Source: JAOUEA01 sp040882605 (GTDB lineage Bacteria > Actinomycetota > UBA4738 > HRBIN12). Taken from it: 43,198 bases of DNA. The position numbers and the translations under genes were made by a program. How positions within the stretch are numbered: position 1 is the stretch's first letter; each line of letters starts with the position of its first letter. Of the stretch, positions 16,182 to 24,123 are shown one piece after another. The DNA is taken from assembly GCA_040882605.1 (NCBI GenBank), contig JBBEAY010000012.1, forward strand, positions 1 through 43,198, in the 5' to 3' direction. The notes beneath the pieces are model-generated. The model ran no database searches. It was not told where the DNA came from and was given only the letters and a program-made list of their open reading frames with translations.

Positions 16182-18530
16182 GTGAGTCGAAACCCTGCCC
16201 GCGAGGCTGCTCTCGAACGAGATCTGGGCGGTTGGACGAAGCGTCTCTTGCTCGGACGCGCTCTCGCTACTCACAAAGCCGAGCACCAGCTGCTCCCGAA
16301 GGTCCTCGCCCTGCCGGTCTTCGCGTCGGACCAGCTGTCTTCGGTTGCCTACGCGACCGAGGAGATGCTGCTCGTGCTCTTGTTGGTGGGGTCCTCAGGA
16401 CTTCCTCTGTTGACTCCACTCTCGGTAGGTGTCGCGGTCCTGCTCGTGATCGTGATCGCGTCGTACCGCCAGACAGTGCGTGAGTACCCGCAAGGGGGCG
16501 GCTCCTACATCGTCGCTCGGCAGAACCTCGGCCTCATCCCCGGCCTGACGGCGGGGGCGGCGATCCAGATCTCCTACGTCTTGACGGTCGCCGTGAGCGT
16601 GACGGCGGGCGCCATCGCGGTGACATCGGCTGTGCCATCGCTCGCCCCCTTCAAGATGGCGATGGCGATCGCGTTCATCGGCCTGATCACCCTCGCGAAC
16701 CTACGCGGCGCCAAAGAGGCAGGTCGGCTCTTCGCGATACCGACGTACGGCTTCGTGGTCGTGGTCGGCGCCACGCTGCTCTGGGGAGCGTGGCGCTGTG
16801 CCAGCGGTGGCTGCCCACGAGCCGCCACCGCAGATCTGCCGTTGGAAGCCGTCTCTGGCCTCTCGGCGCTCCTCGTACTCAGGGCATTCTCATCGGGTGC
16901 GACGGCGCTCACGGGTGTCGAAGCGATCGCCGACGGCGTGCAGGCCTTCCGCCGGCCGCAGTCCAAGAACGCCGCCTCGACGCTTCTGCTGATGGGCTCG
17001 ATGAGCATCCCGATGTTCCTCGGGATCTCCGTCCTCGCCACCGCCCTGGGAGTGCGCACGAACGAACACATCGCTGCCTCGACATCAGTGCTCGCACAGA
17101 TCGGCGAGACGGTGTTCGGCGACGGCCTCATGTTCCTGATGCTGCAGGTGTTCACCGCTCTGATCTTGATCCTCGCCGCGAACACGGCGTATCAGGACTT
17201 CCCGAGGCTCGCCTCGATCCTTGCACGCGATGGATTCATGCCTTCGCAGTTCCGAAACCGAGGGGACCGGCTCGTCTTCTCAAACGGCATCGCGGTCCTG
17301 GCCGGGCTCGCCATCCTCCTCGTCTGGATCTTCGACGCCGACCTGTCGCGCCTGATCCAGCTCTATGTGGTGGGCGTGTTCATCGCCTTGACCCTCTCGC
17401 AAGCCGGCATGGTTCGGCGATGGTGGCATCGACGCACCTCGGGATGGCAGGTGAAGGCGGCGATCAATGTGATCGGCGCAACGACGACCGGAGTGGTGTT
17501 CGCGATCGTCGTGGCCACGCGCTTCTCTCTGGGAGCGTGGATGGTCATCGCGGCCCTGCCGATCGTGGTCGGTCAGTTCCTGCTCGTCGCCCACCATTAC
17601 CGTTCTGTCGCCGCGGCTCTCGACATGGCGGTACCGACCGAAGTGCCCGCGACGCACAGTGAGTTCGTCTTCGTGGTCTCCGACCTCGGGCCGGCGACGC
17701 GCGACGGCATCGCGTACCTGCGGGCGATCCGTCCCGATTCGGTCACCGCCCTCTACATCGGGGCAGCGCCCGACTTCGAGCTCGCAGCCGCGGAGTGGGC
17801 GATGTTGGCACCGAGGCTCGGAGAGCTTCGCCCACTGCCCGACGCCGACCGGCATTTGGTGCGGGCCCTCAGGTCGTTCGTCCGGACGCGGTCCCGATCC
17901 GCCGATGCATTCCTGACCCTGGTCCTGCCCGAGAACGCGAACGATCGATCACTCGTGCAGCAGATCGTCCACAACCGGCGGCTCTTCTTGCTCAAGACGT
18001 CGATGCTCTTCGAGCCGGGGGTCGTCGTGACCGACGTGCCGCTGCTGCCTCAGGAGCGGGTCTCGAAGTCAGGCAGACCATTGGAACCGGAACGCAGCTT
18101 CGTCATCGTGCCGGTCTCCAACGTTAGCTACGCGACCTCCCGGGCGGTCGCCTACGCCAGGTCGTTGCATGCGATCGGTGTCGAAGCGCTGTTCCTTGTG
18201 ACCGACAACGCAGAGATCCATGACGTCGCGAACGCGTGGATCGAGCGCGGCTTCGACGTGCCCCTCGTTATGGTGGAAGCACCGTTCCGCGACCTCGGCA
18301 GGCCATTGCTCGAGGAGATCCACAAGCTCACGGATCGGGGCGACACGATCGTCACGGTCGTGCTGCCGGAGGTGGTGCCGCTGCGGTGGTGGCAGATCCT
18401 GCTCCACGGACAGACCGCGCTGTACTTCAAGCGCTTGTTGCTGTTCGAGCCGCACGTGGTGGTGACGAGCGTGCCCTTCCACCTGCGGTCACCGGAGGTT
18501 CCCGAGGGGAGCGAGCCGATCAGGCGCTGA
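16182..18530 (+). CDS. KimA-like K+ importer (APC superfamily), paralogue 3, with doubled C-terminal domain
   Basis: The product has 782 residues. Hallmarks are ALPVFASDQLSSVAYATEE at 43-61, SYRQTVREYPQGGGSYIV at 94-111, TALTGVEAI at 241-249, QDFPRLASILARDGFMPSQ and GDRLVFSNGI. The KimA substrate positions D50, Y57, T244 and E247 are kept. Two homologous cytoplasmic domains follow the 12 membrane segments, ending FLTLVLPENANDRS...VVVTDVPLLP and IVTVVLPEVVPLRWW...VVVTSVPFHL. The second domain is closer to that of paralogue 2 than to paralogue 1. It starts with GTG at 16182, without a ribosome site, right after TAGGAT. It ends overlapping the convergent OB-fold gene by 11 bp. Predicted role: proton-coupled K+ uptake, perhaps controlled by the divergent sensor. 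Confidence 0.88.
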   Translation: MSRNPAREAALERDLGGWTKRLLLGRALATHKAEHQLLPKVLALPVFASDQLSSVAYATEEMLLVLLLVGSSGLPLLTPLSVGVAVLLVIVIASYRQTVREYPQGGGSYIVARQNLGLIPGLTAGAAIQISYVLTVAVSVTAGAIAVTSAVPSLAPFKMAMAIAFIGLITLANLRGAKEAGRLFAIPTYGFVVVVGATLLWGAWRCASGGCPRAATADLPLEAVSGLSALLVLRAFSSGATALTGVEAIADGVQAFRRPQSKNAASTLLLMGSMSIPMFLGISVLATALGVRTNEHIAASTSVLAQIGETVFGDGLMFLMLQVFTALILILAANTAYQDFPRLASILARDGFMPSQFRNRGDRLVFSNGIAVLAGLAILLVWIFDADLSRLIQLYVVGVFIALTLSQAGMVRRWWHRRTSGWQVKAAINVIGATTTGVVFAIVVATRFSLGAWMVIAALPIVVGQFLLVAHHYRSVAAALDMAVPTEVPATHSEFVFVVSDLGPATRDGIAYLRAIRPDSVTALYIGAAPDFELAAAEWAMLAPRLGELRPLPDADRHLVRALRSFVRTRSRSADAFLTLVLPENANDRSLVQQIVHNRRLFLLKTSMLFEPGVVVTDVPLLPQERVSKSGRPLEPERSFVIVPVSNVSYATSRAVAYARSLHAIGVEALFLVTDNAEIHDVANAWIERGFDVPLVMVEAPFRDLGRPLLEEIHKLTDRGDTIVTVVLPEVVPLRWWQILLHGQTALYFKRLLLFEPHVVVTSVPFHLRSPEVPEGSEPIRR

Positions 18531-18885
18531 ACTCGAGCCGCGGATTGATCATCTTCGGCGGGCCGCCACCCCGCTGTTCGCCGAGCACCCCTTGGACCAC
18601 GACCTTGGTGCCGAGTGAGAAGCCGCCGATGCCTCGGCGTCCCATGAACACCACGATGGCCTCGCCGGTGCCGTCGCTCACCAGCGCCTCGAGCGACTCG
18701 TGTCCGCTCATCGGCAGCACGGTGATGCGCCGGATCACCCCGGCGATCTTCACGGGCTTCCGCATAGGCGCGTTGCCCAGCCGCACGCAACCGGCGACCG
18801 AGCCCGCCCATTCCTCGATCTCGGCCTTCAGGCGCAACTCATCGCTCTCGGTGAGCTTGTCGAGCCAGCGACGGAGAGCCCCCAT
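18520..18885 (-). CDS. OB-fold nucleic-acid-binding protein
   Basis: The product has 121 residues. A helical start (MGALRRWLDKLTESDELRL) is followed by an OB-fold: RKPVKIAGVIRRITVLP, ESLEALVSDGTGEAIVVFMG, LGTKVVVQGVLGEQ. It resembles the conserved actinobacterial protein found near ceoB-ceoC (Rv2694c type). Its function is unknown; single-stranded DNA or RNA binding is the usual assumption for the fold. The ATG at 18885 is chosen by homology; an upstream in-frame ATG at 18951 would overlap hppA. It lies 28 bp after the hppA stop on the same strand and could be co-transcribed with it. Confidence 0.82.
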   Translation of the reverse strand: MGALRRWLDKLTESDELRLKAEIEEWAGSVAGCVRLGNAPMRKPVKIAGVIRRITVLPMSGHESLEALVSDGTGEAIVVFMGRRGIGGFSLGTKVVVQGVLGEQRGGGPPKMINPRLEFSA

Positions 18886-18913
18886 GTCGTTAGTGCGCCG
18901 CCCTTCGCGAACC

Positions 18914-21208
18914 TCAGGCGTCGGCGGCGGACTTGTCGGCGTACTCGGCATCGGCGTCGAGCTCGGACTTGCGGGACTTCGAGACGTAGATCGCGGCCCC
19001 GAGGACCACGGTCGCCACCAGTCCGATCGAGATCCGCACCGCGGTCTGGTCGGAGTACTGCACGACGAGCGGCGCGATGAGCAGGGCCACGAGGTTCATG
19101 ACCTTGATCAACGGATTCAAGGCCGGGCCGGCCGTGTCCTTGAACGGGTCGCCGACCGTGTCGCCGATCACCGCCGCCTTGTGAGCGTCGGAGCCCTTGC
19201 CTCCGAAGTTGCCTTCCTCGATGTACTTCTTCGCGTTGTCCCACGCCCCGCCGGAGTTCGAGAACATCACGGCCATGAGCAGGCCGGTGACGATGGCGCC
19301 TGCCAGGAACCCGCCGAGCGCTTCTTCCTTCAACAGGAAGCCCGCGATGACCGGCGAGAGCACGGCGAGCAGCCCGGGCGTGAGCAGCTCACGCAGTGAG
19401 GTCTTGGTGCAGATGTCGACGACGCGCGCGTAATCAGGCTTCACCGAGTAATCCATGATGCCGGGGTTCTCCCGGAACTGCTTGCGCACCTCGACCACGA
19501 CCTGCGCGGCGGCGCGGCCCACGGCGCGGATCGCGAGGGAGCTGAACAGGAATGCGATCGTGCCGCCGGCGAGCAGTCCGACGAGCACATCTGGGCGGTC
19601 GATACGGATGCCCTCGAAAGCGAATCCGGCGTCCTTCAACGCTTCCTCGAAGGAGCCGAACAGCGACGTCGCCGCGATCACGGCCGTCGCGATCGCCATG
19701 CCCTTCGTGATCGCCTTGGTCGAGTTACCCACGGCGTCGAGCCCGCCGAGGATCTCGGCCGGCCGACCCTCGAACTCCCCCGACATCTCGGCGATGCCTT
19801 GGGCGTTGTCACTGATCGGGCCGTAGGTGTCCATCGAGACGACCACTCCGACCGTGGTCAGCATGCCCATACCGGTGAGCGCGATGAAGTACAGGCGTTC
19901 GGCGAACAGGTTCGTCGAGTCGGGGTTCGCAAGCAGGAACGCCGCCATGATCGCCCCGGCGATCACCAGGGTCGCCCACACCGCCGACTCGAGCCCGACC
20001 GAGAATCCGCTCAGCACCGTCGTGGCAGGGCCGGTCACCGTGGAGTCGGCGACTTCCTTCACCGGCTTGAACTTCGTGTCGGTGAAGTACTGCGTGATGA
20101 TCTGGATCACCGATGCGAGCACGAGCCCGATCGCCACAGCGATGCCGGGACGCCAGCTCTGCATGTAGACGATCGAGATGCCGAGCACCAAGATCGCGGA
20201 GATCACTGCCGACAAGAAGAAGCCGCGGTTGATCGCCTTCATGCCGTGCTCCTCTTCTGAGCGCGGGGTGACCGCCATGATGCCGACGATCGACGTGACC
20301 ACGCCCACGGCGCGAACGAACAGCGGGAACATCACACCCGCGATCGCCCCGATCTCGCTGTCGGCGAACGCCGCTGCGCCCAGGATCAGCGCTGCGACGA
20401 GGGTGACCTCGTAGCTCTCGAACAGGTCGGCGGCCATGCCGGCGCAGTCGCCGACGTTGTCGCCCACGTTGTCGGCGATCGTGGCCGCGTTCCGCGGGTC
20501 GTCCTCGGGGATACCCTGCTCGATCTTGCCCACCAGGTCGGCGCCGACGTCGGCCGCCTTCGTGAAGATGCCACCGCCGACACGCATGAACATCGCGATC
20601 AGCGCGCCGCCGAAGCCGAAGCCGACCAACACGCTCGTGGCGTCGCCCTTGAAGATGATGAGGATCAACGTGGCCCCGAAGAGACCGAGGCCGACCGTGA
20701 ACATTCCGGCGACGCCGCCGGCGCGGAACGCGATCGTGAGCGCCTTGCGCAGGCCCGATTCCTTGGCGGCGTTGGCCGTGCGCACGTTGGCCCTCACGGC
20801 GAGCCACATGCCCGCGTAGCCCGTGAGCATCGAAGCGCCCGCACCGAGCAGGAATGCGATCGATCGACCGATGCGGATCGACAACGTCGCCGACAGCCCC
20901 AGGAACGACGTCGTGACGGCGTCGGACACCGGCAGCAAGAAGAACAGCACCACGGTGAGCAGGCCGAGGAAGATGCCGAGCGTACGGAACTGCCGGCTCA
21001 GGTACGCCTTGGCGCCTTCCTGGATCGAGGTCGCGATCTCGCGCATCTTCGGCGTGCCCTCGGGCTCAGCGAGCACCCTGGCACGTAGGTACCACGCGAA
21101 CACGAGCGCAACGAGCGACACTGCGAGCACGATCCACAGCCACGTGTTCTCGAACGACGTGAAGGTGACCTCGAGCGGGCCGCCTTCCTGGGCAAGAACG
21201 CGGAGCAT
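18914..21208 (-). CDS. hppA: membrane-bound proton-translocating pyrophosphatase (K+-independent type)
   Basis: The product has 764 residues and about 16 membrane segments. It hydrolyses pyrophosphate and pumps H+ (or Na+) outward. Signature residues are DVGADLVGKIEQGIPEDDPRN at about 220-240, NVGDNVGDCAGMAADLFESY at about 247-266, and the C-terminal GDTVGDPFKDTAGP. The subtype motif reads GNSTKAITKG with lysine at 498; this K marks the K+-independent class, while K+-dependent enzymes have A there. The ATG at 21208 is chosen because AGGAGG stands 4 bases upstream; the open frame extends 41 codons further without homology. TATACT at 21287-21282 is a good -10 and gives a leader of about 70 bases with a GGCC...GGCC hairpin. 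Confidence 0.95.
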   Translation of the reverse strand: MLRVLAQEGGPLEVTFTSFENTWLWIVLAVSLVALVFAWYLRARVLAEPEGTPKMREIATSIQEGAKAYLSRQFRTLGIFLGLLTVVLFFLLPVSDAVTTSFLGLSATLSIRIGRSIAFLLGAGASMLTGYAGMWLAVRANVRTANAAKESGLRKALTIAFRAGGVAGMFTVGLGLFGATLILIIFKGDATSVLVGFGFGGALIAMFMRVGGGIFTKAADVGADLVGKIEQGIPEDDPRNAATIADNVGDNVGDCAGMAADLFESYEVTLVAALILGAAAFADSEIGAIAGVMFPLFVRAVGVVTSIVGIMAVTPRSEEEHGMKAINRGFFLSAVISAILVLGISIVYMQSWRPGIAVAIGLVLASVIQIITQYFTDTKFKPVKEVADSTVTGPATTVLSGFSVGLESAVWATLVIAGAIMAAFLLANPDSTNLFAERLYFIALTGMGMLTTVGVVVSMDTYGPISDNAQGIAEMSGEFEGRPAEILGGLDAVGNSTKAITKGMAIATAVIAATSLFGSFEEALKDAGFAFEGIRIDRPDVLVGLLAGGTIAFLFSSLAIRAVGRAAAQVVVEVRKQFRENPGIMDYSVKPDYARVVDICTKTSLRELLTPGLLAVLSPVIAGFLLKEEALGGFLAGAIVTGLLMAVMFSNSGGAWDNAKKYIEEGNFGGKGSDAHKAAVIGDTVGDPFKDTAGPALNPLIKVMNLVALLIAPLVVQYSDQTAVRISIGLVATVVLGAAIYVSKSRKSELDADAEYADKSAADA

Positions 21209-21281
21209 GCAACCTCCTGTGTGTTTGGTTCGAACCTCGATGGAGACTTCCCGCCAGGCCCTCGGGCCGGGCAACCGGTGC

Positions 21282-21287
21282 AGTATA
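21282..21287 (-). promoter_or_regulatory. hppA promoter -10 (TATACT)
   Basis: TATACT on the minus strand, about 74 bases before the hppA ATG. The -35 is unclear in a G-rich stretch. The leader contains GGCCCGAGGGCC and a strong AGGAGG ribosome site, unlike the leaderless genes around it. Confidence 0.5.
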
Positions 21288-21357
21288 GGGAACCGCCCCC
21301 CCGCTGACCTGCGGGGATGTACCGTCGCCACGCGCGTCGTGCGAACATGTCACCACC

Positions 21358-21850
21358 GTGGGATTCGAAGGAAGCACGTTGTGGCGCCTGCGGCAGAAGG
21401 TGGGCACGGATCTCGTTCTGTGGCCGGGCGCCAGCGTCGTGGTCGTTCGTGACGACGAGAAGGTGCTGGTGGCCCGCCGGCTCGACAACGACATGTGGGC
21501 GATCCCGGGAGGCGGCGCCGAGGAAGGCTCGAGCTTCTCCGACACCGCCGTCACCGAGCTCCGCGAGGAAGTCGGTCTCGAGGCCGATGAGGCCGACTTC
21601 GAGGCGTTCGCGAGCATCTCGCGCGTGGACAACCATCTCGTCACCTATGCCGATGGCGACGTCACGCACTACTTCGGCATCTGGTTCGAGTTGCGCCGAT
21701 GGCGTGGTGAGCCCGTGGGCGACGGGGAGGAGATGGGAGAGGTCGCCTGGGTCGACCTCGATGACCTTCCTCAGCCACGGCTGCACATCTGGCGTCGGGT
21801 TCGAGCTCTACCGCGCCTGGCTCGAGACCGGACGCTTCCAGGCCTATTGA
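21358..21850 (+). pseudogene. NUDIX hydrolase with an apparent frameshift near its 3' end
   Basis: Translation from GTG 21358 gives MGFEGSTLWRLRQKVG, then a Nudix fold with the box GGGAEEGSSFSDTAVTELREEVGLE (given in two parts: GGGAEEGSSFSD and TAVTELREEVGLE) and VAWVDLDDLPQPRLHIW. After about 21800 this frame degenerates into Arg-rich sequence and runs to 21990, deep into nhaA. Frame +2 instead continues ELYRAWLETGRFQAY and stops at 21850, exactly as expected for this family and overlapping the nhaA stop by 7 bp. A 2-base loss (or 1-base gain) near 21800-21806 explains it. It may be a sequencing or assembly error rather than a dead gene. Substrate unknown; nucleotide-sugar or NDP hydrolysis is typical. 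Confidence 0.75.
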
Positions 21851-23268
21851 TCCGCGCCCTCAGGGACCGTGTCGTCGGGGCGATCGACGCGCGGCGAAGG
21901 CGCCGCACGCAAGATCGCGTAACCACCCGCGCCAGCAACGAGCGAAGCCGCCAGGATGCCGATCTTCGCCTCGTCGAGCAGGGTGCCTGACGGGAACGCA
22001 AGCTCAGCGATGAACAGGGCCACGGTGAAACCGACGCCGGCCGTCATGCCGATGCCGGCCATGTCGCCCCAGCCCACGTCGTCCGCAAGGCGTCCGAGGC
22101 CCGAGCGTGAGGCGAGCGACGAACCCACGAGCACCCCGAGCGGCTTGCCCAGTACCAACCCGAGGAACACGCCTACCGACACCGGTGAGGTGAGAGAGGC
22201 GCTTACTGCCGCTATCGAAAGCTCGACACCGGCGTTGGCAAGAGCAAACAGCGGAAGGACCACGAAGCTCGTCCACGGCAGCAGGGCATGCTCGGTGCGA
22301 ACGAGCGGCGAGACCGCCTCGCGCGAGATCCACGCCAGGCGCATCCACCAGTGCTCGTCCCCGTCGACCGGCGTCGGGTCGTCGCTCGTCTCGTCGGCGG
22401 TGTGGCGGGCTTCCTCGCTCACCGCGGCAGGTCGCTGGAACGGGGTCGCGGGCGTGAGCAGTCCGAGCAAAACCCCGGCGATCGTGGGATGGATGCCAGC
22501 CCGGTACGTCGCATACCACAGGGCCGCGCCGAGCAGTACGTAGACCAGCAGGAAGCGGATGTGCACCGCTGTCGCGGCCGCGATGAGCCCGGCGATCGCG
22601 AAGGCGGCGAGAAGCGCGGTGACTTCGAGGCCGCCGGTGTAGAAGACCGCGATCACGATGATCGCTCCGATGTCATCGACGATCGCGAGCGTCAGCAGCA
22701 GTGGCTTCAACCTCGGCGAGGCGTGCGATGCCGCGAGGGCGAGCACCCCGAGCGCGAAGGCGATGTCGGTCGCCATCGGGATGCCCCATCCACGGCCGGT
22801 CTCGCCGCCGCCCGCGATCGCGACGTAGATCAACGCCGGCGCGACCATGCCGCCGATCGCCGCCAGGATCGGCAGAGTCGCTACGCGCAGCTGCCGAAGC
22901 TCCCCCGAGACGACCTCGCGCTTGATCTCCAGACCGACCACAAGGAAGAACAGCGCCATCAAGCCGTCGTTCACCCAGAAATGCAGGTCTCCCTCGAGAT
23001 CGACCAGCGAGCCGAGTCGCACAGCTAGATCGGTTGAGAACAGGGAGGCGTACCCGGCTTTCCACGGTGAGTTCGCCCAGACCAGCGCGACGACGACGGC
23101 GACGAGCAGCAGCAACGCACTCGCCGTCGCGGTCTGCAGGAACTCCTGGAGTGGCTGCACGACCCGCCTCGGCACGAGCCGATCGGAGCGTGACCAGGGG
23201 GGTCGGACCCCGTCGCAGACGTGGTCGGAGGCGCGTGGGGGCGTCGCGGGCGTGACCGGTTCGGACAT
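21844..23268 (-). CDS. nhaA: Na+/H+ antiporter NhaA
   Basis: The product has 474 residues. It exchanges internal Na+ for external H+ and regulates cytoplasmic pH. NhaA features are WANSPW near the first segment, FFLVVGLEIKREVVSGEL, GGMVAPALIY, GWGIPMATDIAFALGVLAL (with the TDIAFA ion site), LLTLAIVDDIGAIIVIAVFY (the paired aspartates) and, late, VGFTVALFIAELAF. An insertion of about 35 acidic residues lies between the GVLLGLLTP loop and the WISREAVSPL segment. The ATG at 23268 is chosen for the GGAAGGGAG ribosome site; the open frame begins 12 codons earlier. It is convergent with the NUDIX gene and belongs functionally with the cation genes of this window. Confidence 0.93.
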   Translation of the reverse strand: MSEPVTPATPPRASDHVCDGVRPPWSRSDRLVPRRVVQPLQEFLQTATASALLLLVAVVVALVWANSPWKAGYASLFSTDLAVRLGSLVDLEGDLHFWVNDGLMALFFLVVGLEIKREVVSGELRQLRVATLPILAAIGGMVAPALIYVAIAGGGETGRGWGIPMATDIAFALGVLALAASHASPRLKPLLLTLAIVDDIGAIIVIAVFYTGGLEVTALLAAFAIAGLIAAATAVHIRFLLVYVLLGAALWYATYRAGIHPTIAGVLLGLLTPATPFQRPAAVSEEARHTADETSDDPTPVDGDEHWWMRLAWISREAVSPLVRTEHALLPWTSFVVLPLFALANAGVELSIAAVSASLTSPVSVGVFLGLVLGKPLGVLVGSSLASRSGLGRLADDVGWGDMAGIGMTAGVGFTVALFIAELAFPSGTLLDEAKIGILAASLVAGAGGYAILRAAPSPRVDRPDDTVPEGADQ

Positions 23269-23379
23269 GGCGCTCCCTTCCGCCGACCAGTCTTCCCGGC
23301 ACACCTTTTGGAACGAGCGTCATCGTACCCGTCACAGAACCGCCACGGGGGAGAACTTGGCGCGGTGCTCACCCACCGG

Positions 23380-23385
23380 TAGTGT
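23380..23385 (+). promoter_or_regulatory. -10 box upstream of the anchored protein / LCP pair
   Basis: TAGTGT, 9 bases before the TTG start at 23395, with no ribosome site between. Leaderless type. Confidence 0.4.
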
Positions 23386-23394
23386 TCCCGCGTT

Positions 23395-24123
23395 TTGGCA
23401 GACGGTCGGCACGCAACCACCCCTTCCCGGAAGAAGCCCCTCATGATCGTGGGCGTCCTCATGGTCGCCGCGCTCATGGCGGTGGCGGTCTTCTCGTTGT
23501 CGGGCGGCGGCGGCGACGGGCCCCTCGGCGACCTCGTACGTGAAGACACACCCGAGACACCCGAGTTCGCCTTCGATGCGGCCAAGCCGAAGCCTGTCGA
23601 GACCGCGACGAAGCCGGACCAGCAGCAGGCCGTTGCCGCGGCCCAGGCGCCCGCCGAGGCCGTGACGCAGCAGCTCGACGACCTGTACACGGCCGCGTTC
23701 CTCGACCCTGGTAACTGGGTGGAAGGCAGCTACGACGAGATCCTCGAGCTCTTCGACACCGGCGCGCGCGATGCCGCCGAGAAGCAGCTCGAGGTGCTGA
23801 CCGCTGGGCCGGAAGCCGGCGAGGCGTTCGAGACGATCCGGCCCATGCCGAGCACTCTGAAGATCCACGTGCTGTTCGACCCCGAGGGCGTGCCTCAGTC
23901 GGTGGAAGGCAGCGCCCGCTTCGTGGCCAGGGGCACCGGGGCCACCGGACAGGTCATGCTCGTCAGCAGGGGCCAGTTCATCCTCGAGAAGAGCGACGGC
24001 GACTGGCTCGTGGTCTCGTTCTCGGTGCAGCGCAGCGATGAGGAACGCGAGCCCAAGCCCAGTGCGTCGACGACACCGAGCGGCGACGAGAGCTCCAGTC
24101 CTTCCCAGGCGGAAGCCTCATGA
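23395..24123 (+). CDS. membrane-anchored extracytoplasmic protein of unknown function
   Basis: The product has 242 residues. A short basic N-terminus (SRKKP) is followed by one hydrophobic segment (LMIVGVLMVAALMAVAVF). After a Gly/Pro/Gln-rich linker, a folded domain at about 85-210 (QLDDLYTAAFLDPGNW ... GQVMLVSRGQFILEKSDGDW) resembles the NTF2-like or Mce-associated type, and a Ser-rich acidic tail ends the protein. I do not recognise a named family. The start is TTG. It overlaps the LCP gene by 4 bp (ATGA), so the two are translated together and the protein probably acts in the cell envelope with it. Confidence 0.75.
   Translation: MADGRHATTPSRKKPLMIVGVLMVAALMAVAVFSLSGGGGDGPLGDLVREDTPETPEFAFDAAKPKPVETATKPDQQQAVAAAQAPAEAVTQQLDDLYTAAFLDPGNWVEGSYDEILELFDTGARDAAEKQLEVLTAGPEAGEAFETIRPMPSTLKIHVLFDPEGVPQSVEGSARFVARGTGATGQVMLVSRGQFILEKSDGDWLVVSFSVQRSDEEREPKPSASTTPSGDESSSPSQAEAS

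Noticed and set aside
6234..18530. Amino-acid permease as the function of the three APC proteins
   Set aside because: The SDALSSVAY, YRQ...YP.GGG and LTGVE motifs, the C-terminal domain and the K+ gene context fit KimA better. It is kept as the minor alternative.
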